A stretch of 64,000 nt of DNA. Origin: Pseudomonadota bacterium. GTDB taxonomy: Bacteria > Pseudomonadota > Gammaproteobacteria > Burkholderiales > Rhodocyclaceae. A program made the position numbers and the translations under genes. Shown in pieces: positions 48,142-58,488 of this stretch; the stretch's first letter is position 1, and each line of letters opens with the position of its first letter. The stretch lies in contig JAFEFC010000021.1 of the NCBI GenBank assembly GCA_018240785.1, positions 1 to 64,000 of the forward strand. The letters are read 5' to 3'. The notes beneath the pieces were generated by a model, which was not told the DNA's origin, made no database searches, and saw nothing but the letters and a program-made list of their open reading frames with translations.

Positions 48142-48617
48142 TGGACGCCTTGGCGCGCGTGCAACGCATCGAAGCTGGCCGCGTATGGCTCAGGGTGAGC
48201 GACAACGGCGGAGGCTGCGGCCGTTGCGACGAGCCAGGCGGCTGTCGTGCGGTGCAGGTCTCTCACGCGTTCGGCAAACCTGCCGACGAATTCATTCTTC
48301 CGGCCTACGATGGCGCGCGCGTGGGCGACATGGTGCGCATCCGCATTCCGGACGGTGCGCCGCTGAAGGCGGCGCTGGGCAGCTATGGCCTGGGAGTGGT
48401 CCTCCTTGTCGCCGGTGCGGCGGCCGGGACCGCGCTCGCGAGCCGCGAGCTGGCGGACCTTGCGGCCGCGCTGGGGGCCGTTGCGGGACTCGCCCTGGCG
48501 GTGATGATCAACCGCGGCCTGTCTCGCAGCCTGCGCTGGCGCGCCGGCCTGGGTATGGAGCTGGTCGCGGAGCAGGCCTGTCTGCGCCCCGCTGCTGATT
48601 CCTTGCGGGAATCCTGA
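48138..48617 (+). CDS. rseC: RseC/MucC family inner-membrane protein
   Basis: 159 aa. N-terminal cysteine-rich block NGGGCGRCDEPGGC followed by two TM helices (~77-97 and ~101-122: GLGVVLLVAGAAAGTALAS, LGAVAGLALAVMINRGLS). This is the SoxR-reducing/RseC family, a positive modulator of sigma-E with likely redox-active cysteines. Overlaps rseB by 4 nt and touches mucD by one nt. Confidence 0.92.
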   Translation: MMDALARVQRIEAGRVWLRVSDNGGGCGRCDEPGGCRAVQVSHAFGKPADEFILPAYDGARVGDMVRIRIPDGAPLKAALGSYGLGVVLLVAGAAAGTALASRELADLAAALGAVAGLALAVMINRGLSRSLRWRAGLGMELVAEQACLRPAADSLRES

Positions 48618-50041
48618 TGATCCGTTCGATCCTGTGCCGGGTCGCGGCGTGGCTGCTGATCGGCTTTTGCGCGAGCCCGGTGTTCGCATCCGCCGCTGCC
48701 AACCTTCCCGATTTCACTGCGCTGGTCGAACGGCAGGGGATCGCGGTCGTCAACATCAGCACGGCGCAGTCGCGGGTCCGGTCGCCGCAACTGCCGTTCC
48801 CCGGCCTGGACGAGTCGGACCCGATGTTCGATTTCTTCCGCAAGTTCGTGCCGCGGAATCCGGACACGCCGCAGTTCGGCCCCGGCAACCAGTCCCTCGG
48901 TTCGGGTTTCATCGTCAGCTCCGACGGCTACATCCTGACCAACGCCCACGTTGTGGACGAGGCCGAGGAGATCGTCGTGCGCCTCGCCGACAAGCGCGAA
49001 TTCCGCGCCAAGGTGATCGGCGCGGATGCGCGCAGCGACGTCGCGTTGATCAAGATCGAGGCCTCGGGCCTGCCCAGGGTGGCGCTGGGCGATCCGGACA
49101 AGCTCAAGGTGGGCGAATGGGTCGTCGCCATCGGCTCGCCCTTCGGTTTCGAGCAGTCGGTCACCGCCGGTATCGTCAGCGCCAAGGGGCGCAGCCTGCC
49201 GGACGAGAACTTCGTGCCCTTCATCCAGACCGACGTGGCCATCAACCCGGGGAATTCTGGCGGCCCGCTGTTCAACCTCAAGGGCGAAGTCGTCGGCATG
49301 AACTCGCAGATCTACAGCCGCACCGGCGGCTTCATGGGCCTGTCGTTCGCCATCCCGATCGACGTCGCGATGGACGTCCAGCAGCAACTGCGCACCTTCG
49401 GCCGCGTCCAGCGCGGACGCATCGGTGTGGCGATCCAGGAAGTCACGCGCGATCTCGCCGAGGGTTTCGGCCTGCCGCGCGCGGCCGGCGCGCTGGTCAG
49501 CGCGGTGGAGGCCGACAGTCCGGCGGCGCGAGCGGGCATCGAGCAGGGCGACGTGATCGTCCGCTTCGATGGCAAGGCGGTCGACAAGTCCAGCGACCTT
49601 CCGCGCATCGTCGCGGCAGTGCGCCCGGGAGCGAAGGTTGCGATGCAGGTCTATCGAAATGGCCAGCCGCGCGACGTGACCGTTGCCGTCGGCGAGTGGC
49701 AGGACGGCAAATCCCAGCGCGCGCAAGGTGGCATGCCGAAGTCGCAGGCCGTGCCGAACCGGCTTGGCCTTGCGTTGGCGCCGCCCACGCCGGTGCAGCG
49801 GCGCGAACGGGGCATCGATCAGGGCCTGGTGGTGGAGCGCTCGGTCGGCGCCGCGCTGCGTGCAGAGATTCGCGAAGGGGACCTTGTCCTGGCGATGGTG
49901 ATCGCGGGCAAGCAGGTTCCGCTGAAGTCGGTCGAGGAATTCAACCGCCAGGCTGCCAGCCTGAAGGAAGGGCAGCAGGTCACCTTGCTGGTGAAGCGCG
50001 GCGAGGCGGCGTCCTACGTCAGCCTGCGCGCGGACAAGTGA
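48617..50041 (+). CDS. mucD: MucD/DegP-type periplasmic serine protease (sigma-E operon copy)
   Basis: 474 aa. Signal peptide ~1-25, trypsin-like domain with His111 (LTNAHVV), Asp141 (SDVALIKI) and Ser214 (GNSGGPL), and two PDZ domains (~245-335, ~375-470). It is the usual last member of the rpoE-rseABC operon in betaproteobacteria and degrades misfolded envelope proteins. It shares blocks such as AIGSPFGFE and GIVSAK with the copy at 15550-17028 but has a shorter linker. Confidence 0.95.
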   Translation: MIRSILCRVAAWLLIGFCASPVFASAAANLPDFTALVERQGIAVVNISTAQSRVRSPQLPFPGLDESDPMFDFFRKFVPRNPDTPQFGPGNQSLGSGFIVSSDGYILTNAHVVDEAEEIVVRLADKREFRAKVIGADARSDVALIKIEASGLPRVALGDPDKLKVGEWVVAIGSPFGFEQSVTAGIVSAKGRSLPDENFVPFIQTDVAINPGNSGGPLFNLKGEVVGMNSQIYSRTGGFMGLSFAIPIDVAMDVQQQLRTFGRVQRGRIGVAIQEVTRDLAEGFGLPRAAGALVSAVEADSPAARAGIEQGDVIVRFDGKAVDKSSDLPRIVAAVRPGAKVAMQVYRNGQPRDVTVAVGEWQDGKSQRAQGGMPKSQAVPNRLGLALAPPTPVQRRERGIDQGLVVERSVGAALRAEIREGDLVLAMVIAGKQVPLKSVEEFNRQAASLKEGQQVTLLVKRGEAASYVSLRADK

Positions 50042-50043
50042 GC

Positions 50044-50334
50044 ATGGATCCACTTTCCGCCGTGCCCGCCGACATGCATCGCGAATTCACGGTGATGAGC
50101 CGCGAGTGGTGCCACCTGTGCCACGACCTGGTCGATGCCCTGCGGCCGATCGCCGACGAGTTCGGCTGGCGCGTCGTGGTGGTCGATGTTGATCAGGATC
50201 CGGCGCTCGAGGCGCGCTGGAACGAACTCGTGCCGGTGCTGCTGCACGGCGAAACCGAACTGTGCCACTACCACCTCGACGCGGCGGCGGTCCGTGCCTA
50301 TTGCGCGGGTTTTCCGCTAGAATCCGACGCTTGA
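50044..50334 (+). CDS. Glutaredoxin-like small thiol protein
   Basis: 96 aa. The thioredoxin-fold first strand is followed by the active site in [16 protein letters not shown] (CxxC), then [36 protein letters not shown], with a cis-Pro in LVPVLL. This matches the glutaredoxin family DUF836-type. Likely reduces disulfides in the cytoplasm. Starts 2 nt after mucD and is closed by a terminator; usual in this operon. Confidence 0.88.
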   Translation: MDPLSAVPADMHREFTVMSREWCHLCHDLVDALRPIADEFGWRVVVVDVDQDPALEARWNELVPVLLHGETELCHYHLDAAAVRAYCAGFPLESDA

Positions 50335-50354
50335 CGTCGCCAACCAATCGAAAC

Positions 50355-50380
50355 CGGGTGCTGCAAGGCACCCGTTTTGT
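50355..50380 (+). terminator. Intrinsic terminator before lepA
   Basis: CGGGTGC pairs with GCACCCG around a 6-nt loop and is followed by TTTTGTT. It lies 20 nt after the glutaredoxin stop and just before lepA, separating the sigma-E genes from the translation genes. Confidence 0.7.
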
Positions 50381-50386
50381 TATCGC

Positions 50387-52183
<1,797 letters not shown>

Positions 52184-52256
52184 GCCTGCGCGGCGCGCAC
52201 TGCGTCGCCCGTCGTCGGTCGCCTTTCGCGATCCCTACCGTGTTACCGGAGTCCGC

Positions 52257-53045
52257 GTGAATTTTGCGTTAATCCTCTTCCTGTTGCTGGTCGCCACCGG
52301 TGTGCTGTGGGTCTACGACCATTTCGTCGCGCGCAAGCGACGCGGGCCCGACGCGACGCCACCCTGGTGGGTGGAGTACGGCGCGAGCTTCTTCCCGGTC
52401 ATCCTGATCGTGTTCGGCCTGCGTTCATTCGTCGTCGAGCCGTTCAAGATTCCGTCCGGCTCGATGATCCCGACGCTGCTGGTGGGCGACTTCATCCTCG
52501 TCAACAAATGGACTTACGGCATCCGCCTGCCGGTGATCAACAAGAAGATCATCGACGTGAACCAGCCCAAGCGCGGCGAAGTGATGGTGTTCCGTTATCC
52601 GGCCGATCCCTCGCTCGACTACATCAAGCGGATCGTCGGGCTGCCGGGCGATACGGTGGAATACTTCGACAAGCATCTGACGGTCAATGGCGAAGCGGTA
52701 CCGATCGCCGAATCGGGCACCTACCTGCATCCGGACCGTCTCTACTATTCGCCCAGGTACAGCGAGAAGCTGGGTGAAGTCGAGCACTCCGTCCTGATCG
52801 AACGCGACGCGCCGGCCTTCGTACCCCAGGTGATGAATTTTCCGGGTCGGGAGAACTGCACCTATACTAATCGCGGCGTCCGTTGCAAGGTTCCGGCCGG
52901 CCATTACTTCGTGATGGGCGACAATCGTGATGCCAGCAGCGACAGCCGCGTCTGGGGCTTCGTGCCGGATGAGAACATCGTCGGGCGCGCGTTCTTCATC
53001 TGGTTCAACTTCAACGACATGAGGCGGATCGGTGCTTTCCACTGA
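52257..53045 (+). CDS. lepB: Signal peptidase I
   Basis: 262 aa, GTG start at 52257 with CGGAG before it. Two TM helices (~3-21, ~42-60) precede the catalytic domain: nucleophile Ser in KIPSGSMIPTLLVGD, general-base Lys in DYIKRIVGLPGD, and GHYFVMGDNRDASSDSR (box E). Cleaves signal peptides of secreted proteins in the inner membrane, including those of the many secreted products in this window. Confidence 0.97.
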   Translation: MNFALILFLLLVATGVLWVYDHFVARKRRGPDATPPWWVEYGASFFPVILIVFGLRSFVVEPFKIPSGSMIPTLLVGDFILVNKWTYGIRLPVINKKIIDVNQPKRGEVMVFRYPADPSLDYIKRIVGLPGDTVEYFDKHLTVNGEAVPIAESGTYLHPDRLYYSPRYSEKLGEVEHSVLIERDAPAFVPQVMNFPGRENCTYTNRGVRCKVPAGHYFVMGDNRDASSDSRVWGFVPDENIVGRAFFIWFNFNDMRRIGAFH

Positions 53046-53442
53046 CAGAACGTCCCGCGTGAAGGGGCAGGGCGGCGGCTTGAACGCACGCTACCAGTCG
53101 GGCTTGAGCCTGATCAGCGTGGTGATCGTGGGTGGCCTGATCGCGTTCGCGATCCTGATCGGGTTCAGGACCGTGCCTGCCGTCAACGAGTACATGGCGA
53201 TCGATCGGATCATCGGCGTGCTCGCGAAGGAGGGCGACAATGGCAAGCCGATCATCGAACTGCGTCGCGATTTCGATCGCCGCCGCGAAATCGACGACAT
53301 CCGCAGCGTCACCGGCGCCGATCTCGAGATCTCCAAGGAAGACAACCGCACGATCATCGGCGTCGAGTACGAGCGCAAGGTTCCAGTCGTCGCCAACGTC
53401 AGCCTTCTGATCGAATTCAATGCCTCGAGCCGGGGCCGCTGA
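53032..53442 (+). CDS. DUF4845 membrane protein, pilin-like N-terminus
   Basis: 136 aa. A single hydrophobic helix at ~24-47 ([22 protein letters not shown]) is followed by a ~90-residue periplasmic domain ([37 protein letters not shown]). The Gly-Leu-Ser-Leu-Ile start of the helix resembles type IV pilin leader cleavage sites. It is nearly always found between lepB and rnc in betaproteobacteria; function unknown. GTG 53032 has AGGCGG before it; GTG 53059 is a shorter alternative. It overlaps lepB by 14 nt. Confidence 0.85.
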   Translation: MLSTDRTSRVKGQGGGLNARYQSGLSLISVVIVGGLIAFAILIGFRTVPAVNEYMAIDRIIGVLAKEGDNGKPIIELRRDFDRRREIDDIRSVTGADLEISKEDNRTIIGVEYERKVPVVANVSLLIEFNASSRGR

Positions 53443-53446
53443 GCAG

Positions 53447-54127
53447 ATGTCGCTGGAACGCCTGCAGCGCGCGCTTGGCCATGAATTCAGGGATGTCGCG
53501 CTGCTCGAGCAGGCACTCACCCATCGCAGTTTCGGGCAGCCCAACAACGAGCGTCTCGAGTTTCTCGGCGACAGCATCCTCAATTGCATCACCGCGGTGG
53601 CGCTGTACAGCCGCTTCAGCGGGCTGCGCGAGGGCGAACTGTCGCGTGCGCGCGCCTCGCTGGTGCGCCAGGAGGCGTTGCACAGGCTCGCGCTCGATCT
53701 GGAACTGGGCGACGAGCTGAGCTTGGGCGAAGGCGAACTGAAATCCGGCGGCGCGCGCCGGCCCTCCATCCTGGCCGACGCCCTCGAGGCGATTTTCGGC
53801 GCGATCTATCTCGACGCCGGATTCGAGGCGGCGAAAGCAGTGGTCGACAGGCTTTATGCGCCGTTGCTGGACGAAGTGGATCCGCGCAAGCCGGCGAAGG
53901 ACCCGAAGACGGCACTGCAGGAGTGGCTGCAGGGCCACCGGATCGCGCTGCCCGTGTACACGATGAGCCAGGTGCTGGGCGAAGCGCACGCGCAGGAATT
54001 CGAGGTGACCTGCGAGATCCCAAGACTGGGCATACGCACCTTCGGGCGCGGTGCCAGCCGGCGCGCGGCAGAACAACAGTCGGCCGAGCTGGCCCTCGCG
54101 ACCCTCGCGGAGTTGAAGAAGAAATGA
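53447..54127 (+). CDS. rnc: Ribonuclease III
   Basis: 226 aa. The RNase III signature is in [17 protein letters not shown], with second-metal residues in [18 protein letters not shown]; the C-terminal dsRBD contains [20 protein letters not shown] and [15 protein letters not shown]. Cleaves double-stranded RNA in rRNA maturation. ATG 53447 gives standard length; ATG 53420 would overlap the preceding gene. It overlaps era by 4 nt. Confidence 0.97.
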   Translation: MSLERLQRALGHEFRDVALLEQALTHRSFGQPNNERLEFLGDSILNCITAVALYSRFSGLREGELSRARASLVRQEALHRLALDLELGDELSLGEGELKSGGARRPSILADALEAIFGAIYLDAGFEAAKAVVDRLYAPLLDEVDPRKPAKDPKTALQEWLQGHRIALPVYTMSQVLGEAHAQEFEVTCEIPRLGIRTFGRGASRRAAEQQSAELALATLAELKKK

Positions 54128-55071
54128 GCGATATCGATCAGGACCAGCGCACGCCCGAGGGCGACGACGTACACCAGACCGGGCAGCATCCTGGCTTCCG
54201 CACCGGCTTCGTCGCCATCGTCGGCCGCCCCAACGTCGGCAAGTCCACGCTGCTGAACCGGCTCATCGGGCAAAAGATCAGCATCGTCTCGAGCAAGGCG
54301 CAGACCACCCGCCACCGCGTGACCGGCATCCTCACCAACGAAGATGCGCAGTTCGTCTTCGTCGATACGCCCGGTTTCCAGACACAGCACCGCAATGCGC
54401 TCAACCGCTCGATGAATCGCACCGTGTCACAGGTGCTGGCGGACGTCGATCTGGTGTTCTTCGTCATCGAGGCCGGCCGCTTCGGCGAGGACGACCGCAA
54501 GGTGCTGGAGGTCATCCCGGCCGATGCGCGCGTGGTACTGGTGATCAACAAGGTCGACCTGCTGAAGGTCAAGACCCGCCTGCTGCCTTTCATCGACGAA
54601 GTGCGCGCGCTGCGCGATTTCGTCGAGATCGTGCCGCTGTCTGCCGAGCGCGGGCGCAACGTGGAGGCGCTGGTGGCCGCGGCGACCCCGCTGCTGCCCG
54701 AGGGCGAGCCGATGTATGCGGAAGACGAGATCACCGACCGCAGCGAGCGCTTCCTGGCCGCCGAGTTCCTGCGCGAGAAGCTGTTCCGCCTGCTCGGCGA
54801 CGAACTTCCCTATGGCATCGCGGTGGAGATCGAGAAGTTCGAGACCGAAGGCAACCTGCGCCGCATCTTTGCTGCCGTCATCGTCGACAAGCCGGGCCAC
54901 AAGGGCATCGTCATCGGCAAGGGCGGCGAGAAGTTGAAGCGCATCTCGTCCGAGGCGCGCGTCGAACTCGAGAAACTGTTCGACGGCAAGGTCTATCTCG
55001 AGGTCTGGGTCAAGGTGAAGAGCGGCTGGACGGACGACGAGCGCGCACTGAAGAGCCTGGGCTACGAGTAA
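54124..55071 (+). CDS. era: GTPase Era
   Basis: 315 aa. GTPase motifs [18 protein letters not shown] and NKVDLL, and a C-terminal KH domain with [22 protein letters not shown]. Era binds 16S rRNA in 30S assembly. It has a ~25-residue N-terminal acidic extension. Overlaps rnc by ATGA, as in many bacteria. Confidence 0.97.
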   Translation: MSDIDQDQRTPEGDDVHQTGQHPGFRTGFVAIVGRPNVGKSTLLNRLIGQKISIVSSKAQTTRHRVTGILTNEDAQFVFVDTPGFQTQHRNALNRSMNRTVSQVLADVDLVFFVIEAGRFGEDDRKVLEVIPADARVVLVINKVDLLKVKTRLLPFIDEVRALRDFVEIVPLSAERGRNVEALVAAATPLLPEGEPMYAEDEITDRSERFLAAEFLREKLFRLLGDELPYGIAVEIEKFETEGNLRRIFAAVIVDKPGHKGIVIGKGGEKLKRISSEARVELEKLFDGKVYLEVWVKVKSGWTDDERALKSLGYE

Positions 55072-55093
55072 GCCCAGCAGGGCGAGTCATCCC

Positions 55094-55837
55094 GTGGCTG
55101 CGAAACAGCGCATCGAACAGCAGCCGGCATGGGTGCTGCACACGCTGCCCTGGCGCGAGACCAGCCTCATCGTCGAGGTGCTGTCACGCGACCACGGCCG
55201 CGTCGCGCTGGCGGCCAAGGGGGCACGGCGCCCCCATTCGGTGCTGCGTGGCGTGCTGATGGCGTTTCAGCCGCTGCTCGTCGATTGGTCGGGTGGCGGT
55301 GAAGTCAAGACGTTGATCCGTGCCGAGTGGCAGGGCGGCCAGCCGCTGCTGACCGGTCGCGCGCTGATCTGCGGCTACTATCTCAACGAATTGCTGATGC
55401 GGCTGACCGCGCGCGAAGACGCGCATCCGCTGCTCTTCGACGCCTATGCGGCGGCCATTGCCGCGCTGGGCCGTGGCGACAGCATCCCGCCGGTGCTGCG
55501 CCGCTTCGAACTCGCCCTGCTGCAGGAATTGGGCTACGGCCTGGGGCTCGATGCGGAGGGCGATACCGGCGTGCCGGTGCAGCCCGAGCAGCGCTACATT
55601 TACGTCTTTGAACGCGGGCCGGTCGCCGTCGACACGCTGGCCGCCGAGGATGGCGGCGCCTGGGGCGACCAGCCGCCGGTGCGCGGCCAGGTGCTTCTCG
55701 ACATGGCGGCTGGAGACTTCTCGCGCGCGGAAACGCTGGCGCAATCCAAGCTGTTGTTGCGCGCACTGATCAACCACTACCTGGGCGGCCAGCCGCTGCA
55801 GTCGCGCCGGGTCCTGAAGGAGATTGCTGAACTGTGA
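55094..55837 (+). CDS. recO: DNA repair protein RecO
   Basis: 247 aa, GTG start 55094. N-terminal OB-fold (AWVLHTLPWRETSLIVEVLSRDHGRVALAAKGARRPHS) and helical C-terminal part with FELALLQELGYGLGLD and LLRALINHYLGGQPLQSRRVLKEI are RecO-specific. Loads RecA on SSB-coated DNA together with RecR. Its stop overlaps the pdxJ start. Confidence 0.95.
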   Translation: MAAKQRIEQQPAWVLHTLPWRETSLIVEVLSRDHGRVALAAKGARRPHSVLRGVLMAFQPLLVDWSGGGEVKTLIRAEWQGGQPLLTGRALICGYYLNELLMRLTAREDAHPLLFDAYAAAIAALGRGDSIPPVLRRFELALLQELGYGLGLDAEGDTGVPVQPEQRYIYVFERGPVAVDTLAAEDGGAWGDQPPVRGQVLLDMAAGDFSRAETLAQSKLLLRALINHYLGGQPLQSRRVLKEIAEL

Positions 55838-56589
55838 TCGAACTCGGCGTCAATATCGACCACGTCGCCACGCTGCGCCAGGCGCGCCGCACCTGGGAGC
55901 CGGACCCGGTCTGGGCCGCGGTGGAAGCTCACCTCGGCGGGGCGGACGGCATCACCGTGCATCTGCGCGAGGATCGCCGCCACATCAACGACGACGACGT
56001 GCGCAAGCTGCGCGAACTCACCCAGGTCAAGCTCAACCTCGAGATGGCCGCCACCGACGAGATGGTCGGCATCGCCTGCCGCCTGAAGCCCGAGATGGCG
56101 ATGCTGGTGCCCGAAGGCCGCCACGAAGTCACCACCGAAGGCGGGCTGGACATCGTCGGCCAGGAAGCGCGGATCAAGGACGTCATCGCGCGGCTTGCCG
56201 ATGCCGGCATCGTGACCAGCGTGTTCATCGACGCCGAGATCCCGCAGATCGAGGCGGCGGCGCGCATCGGCGCGCGCGTGTGCGAGATCCACACCGGTCC
56301 CTATGCGCACGCCTTCCACGGTGCTGGCCGCGATGCCGAAGCGCCGGCAGTTCTTGCGGAGCTGGCAAAAGTGAAGGCTGCGGGCGAGGCGGTACGCGGC
56401 CGCGGCATGCGCTTCAACGCCGGCCACGCGCTCAACTACTACAACGTGCAGCCCATCGCGCGGCTGGCCGGCGTGCGCGAATTGCACATCGGCCACGCCA
56501 TCGTCAGCCGCTCGGTCTTCGTCGGCCTGCGCGAGGCGGTGGCAGAAATGAAGCGGCTGATGCGCGAAGCCGCCACGCCGTCGGCCTGA
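55834..56589 (+). CDS. pdxJ: Pyridoxine 5'-phosphate synthase
   Basis: 251 aa TIM barrel, GTG start 55834. ELGVNIDHVATLRQARRT, HLREDRRHINDDDV and RFNAGHALNYYNVQPIA are diagnostic. Condenses 1-deoxyxylulose 5-phosphate and 3-amino-2-oxopropyl phosphate to pyridoxine 5'-phosphate. It sits in the conserved recO-pdxJ-acpS order; acpS starts 16 nt later. Confidence 0.97.
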   Translation: MIELGVNIDHVATLRQARRTWEPDPVWAAVEAHLGGADGITVHLREDRRHINDDDVRKLRELTQVKLNLEMAATDEMVGIACRLKPEMAMLVPEGRHEVTTEGGLDIVGQEARIKDVIARLADAGIVTSVFIDAEIPQIEAAARIGARVCEIHTGPYAHAFHGAGRDAEAPAVLAELAKVKAAGEAVRGRGMRFNAGHALNYYNVQPIARLAGVRELHIGHAIVSRSVFVGLREAVAEMKRLMREAATPSA

Positions 56590-56605
56590 TCCGCTCGCGC
56601 AGGCC

Positions 56606-56992
56606 ATGATCTACGGCATCGGCACCGACATCGTCCGCATCGAGCGCGTGCGCCGTGCGCTCGAGCGCCACGGCGAAGGCTTTGCGCTGCGCATCCTCGC
56701 CGAGTCCGAAGTCGAGGCCTGGCGCGCCAGCCGCGACCCCGCGCGCCTGCTCGCCAAGCGCTTTGCCGCCAAGGAAGCCTTCGGCAAGGCGCTCGGCACC
56801 GGCGTCGCGGTACCGGCGACGTTGCATGCGGTGGCGGTCGGCCACGACGAGGCGGGAAAGCCGCACTACCGCTATGGAGACGGCCTCGCGGCCTACATGG
56901 CGGAGCGCGGTTTCGGCGCCCACCTCAGCCTGACTGACGAAGACGACTACGTCGTCGCCTTCGCGTTGATCGAGAAAATCGTGTGCGCTTGA
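56606..56992 (+). CDS. acpS: Holo-ACP synthase
   Basis: 128 aa. GIGTDIVRIERVRRALERHG (Mg-binding Asp) and RLLAKRFAAKEAFGKALGTG (catalytic Glu) are the AcpS motifs. Transfers 4'-phosphopantetheine from CoA to the Ser of AcpP (41949-42188). Confidence 0.97.
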   Translation: MIYGIGTDIVRIERVRRALERHGEGFALRILAESEVEAWRASRDPARLLAKRFAAKEAFGKALGTGVAVPATLHAVAVGHDEAGKPHYRYGDGLAAYMAERGFGAHLSLTDEDDYVVAFALIEKIVCA

Positions 56993-57045
56993 TGGACCAT
57001 CCGCCGGCCGATTGACCTATTTTTTGCTTGCTCGATGCTTTTTTC

Positions 57046-57063
57046 CTCCCCTTGAAGGGGAGG
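57046..57063. repeat. CCCC/GGGG palindrome before nagZ
   Basis: CTCCCCTTGAAGGGGAG is a near-perfect palindrome in the 171-nt gap between acpS and nagZ. The same core recurs at 58415-58432 and in a variant at 58333-58348. Confidence 0.7.
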
Positions 57064-57163
57064 GAGTACCCGTGCTTCGCTTGCGCGTCAGTATGCGTCA
57101 CTCGGGTGCCGGATCGATGATCGCTGCATTTTTTACAGAATGGGACCTGGTCCAGACCATTTC

Positions 57164-58309
57164 ATGAACACCAGAATCCACCGCCCCCGCGGCCCCGTCA
57201 TGATCGACGTGGCCGGCACCGAACTCGCCGACGATGAACGCCAGCGCCTGCTCGACCCGCTGGTGGGCGGCGTGATCCTGTTCGCGCGCAACTTCCGTGA
57301 TTCCGAACAGCTCGCCGCGCTTACCCGGGACATCCGCGCGCTGCGCGACCCGGCGCTGATCATCGCCGTCGACCATGAAGGGGGCAGGGTGCAGCGCTTC
57401 CGCACCGACGGCTTCACCCGCCTGCCGGCCATGCGCAGCCTCGGCGCGCTGTGGGACCAGGACCACCTCGCCGCGCTCGCCGCCGCCCGCGCCACCGGCT
57501 ACGTGCTGGCCGCCGAACTCCTCGCCCATGGCGTCGACCTCAGCTTCACGCCGGTGCTCGACCTCGACTACGGCCTCAGCCGCGCCATCGGCAACCGCGC
57601 CTTCCACCGCGACCCGGCGGCGGTCGCCGCGCTCGCCCAGGCGCTCGCTGCCGGCATGGCGGAAGCCGGCATGGGCTGCGTCGGCAAGCACTTCCCAGGC
57701 CACGGCTACGTCCAAGCCGATTCGCACCACGACGTGCCAGTCGACGATCGCGACTTCGACACCCTCTGGGCGGAAGACATCGCCCCTTACCGCCACCGCC
57801 TCGGCCGCCAGCTCGCCGGCGTGATGCCCGCCCACGTCATCTACCCCAACGCCGACCCCAGCCCCGAACCCATGCCCGCCGGCTTCTCGCCGTTCTGGCT
57901 GAAGACCGTGCTGCGCGGACGCCTCGGCTTCAAGGGCCTGATCTTCAGCGACGACCTCAACATGGAAGGCGCGCGGGTCGCCGGCGACATCGTCGGCCGC
58001 GCCAGGGCGGCCCACGCCGCCGGCTGCGACATGATCCTGGTGTGCAACCGCCCCGATCTCGCCGAGGAACTCCTCGATCGCTGGGCGCCGGCTCCCGACC
58101 CCGAGAATCTGGCGCGGCTCGCGGCGATCGTGCCTACCGCCGCGCGACCCGCCTGGGTGGCCGACGCCTTCTCATTGGAACTTCATCCCGCCTACGTCCA
58201 GGCGCGCGAGAACGTGATGGCCATTCCGGAAGACACGAGCAACGTGCCGACCATGACCGCGGCAACGATCGGCCAGCAACGCACGGAAGTGCTGCGCAAG
58301 GACGGATAA
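57164..58309 (+). CDS. nagZ: Beta-N-acetylhexosaminidase NagZ
   Basis: 381 aa glycoside hydrolase family 3. The motif VGKHFPGHGYVQADSHHD carries the conserved Lys-His and catalytic His, and LIFSDDLNMEGA the nucleophile Asp. PRGPVMIDVAGTEL opens the protein. Removes GlcNAc from anhydro-muropeptides in cell-wall recycling in the cytoplasm. ATG 57164 was chosen; 57140 and 57200 are possible. Not closely coupled to acpS; a repeat lies between. Confidence 0.95.
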   Translation: MNTRIHRPRGPVMIDVAGTELADDERQRLLDPLVGGVILFARNFRDSEQLAALTRDIRALRDPALIIAVDHEGGRVQRFRTDGFTRLPAMRSLGALWDQDHLAALAAARATGYVLAAELLAHGVDLSFTPVLDLDYGLSRAIGNRAFHRDPAAVAALAQALAAGMAEAGMGCVGKHFPGHGYVQADSHHDVPVDDRDFDTLWAEDIAPYRHRLGRQLAGVMPAHVIYPNADPSPEPMPAGFSPFWLKTVLRGRLGFKGLIFSDDLNMEGARVAGDIVGRARAAHAAGCDMILVCNRPDLAEELLDRWAPAPDPENLARLAAIVPTAARPAWVADAFSLELHPAYVQARENVMAIPEDTSNVPTMTAATIGQQRTEVLRKDG

Positions 58310-58326
58310 TCCGGGTGGCTCTGTGC

Positions 58327-58432
58327 TCCTCCCCCTTCAAGGGGGAGGTTGGGAGGGGGATGGGGTGGTGCGAGAGCCGCAGTTGCTGAACCCCATCCCC
58401 ACCCCAGCCCTCCCCTTGAAGGGGAGGGAGTT
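58327..58432. repeat. Nested inverted repeat between nagZ and uvrC
   Basis: Two ~36-40-nt arms (58333-58369 and 58390-58432) are inverse complements with a few mismatches, and each contains its own CCCC-TTCAAG-GGGG palindrome. They flank a ~25-nt spacer. The structure could form a cruciform or hairpin and may end nagZ transcription. Confidence 0.75.
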
Positions 58433-58488
58433 CCTACGCTGGCTCCGCATCTTTGCGTATGTCTTCGTAGTATGCAAAGCGACGCAAC

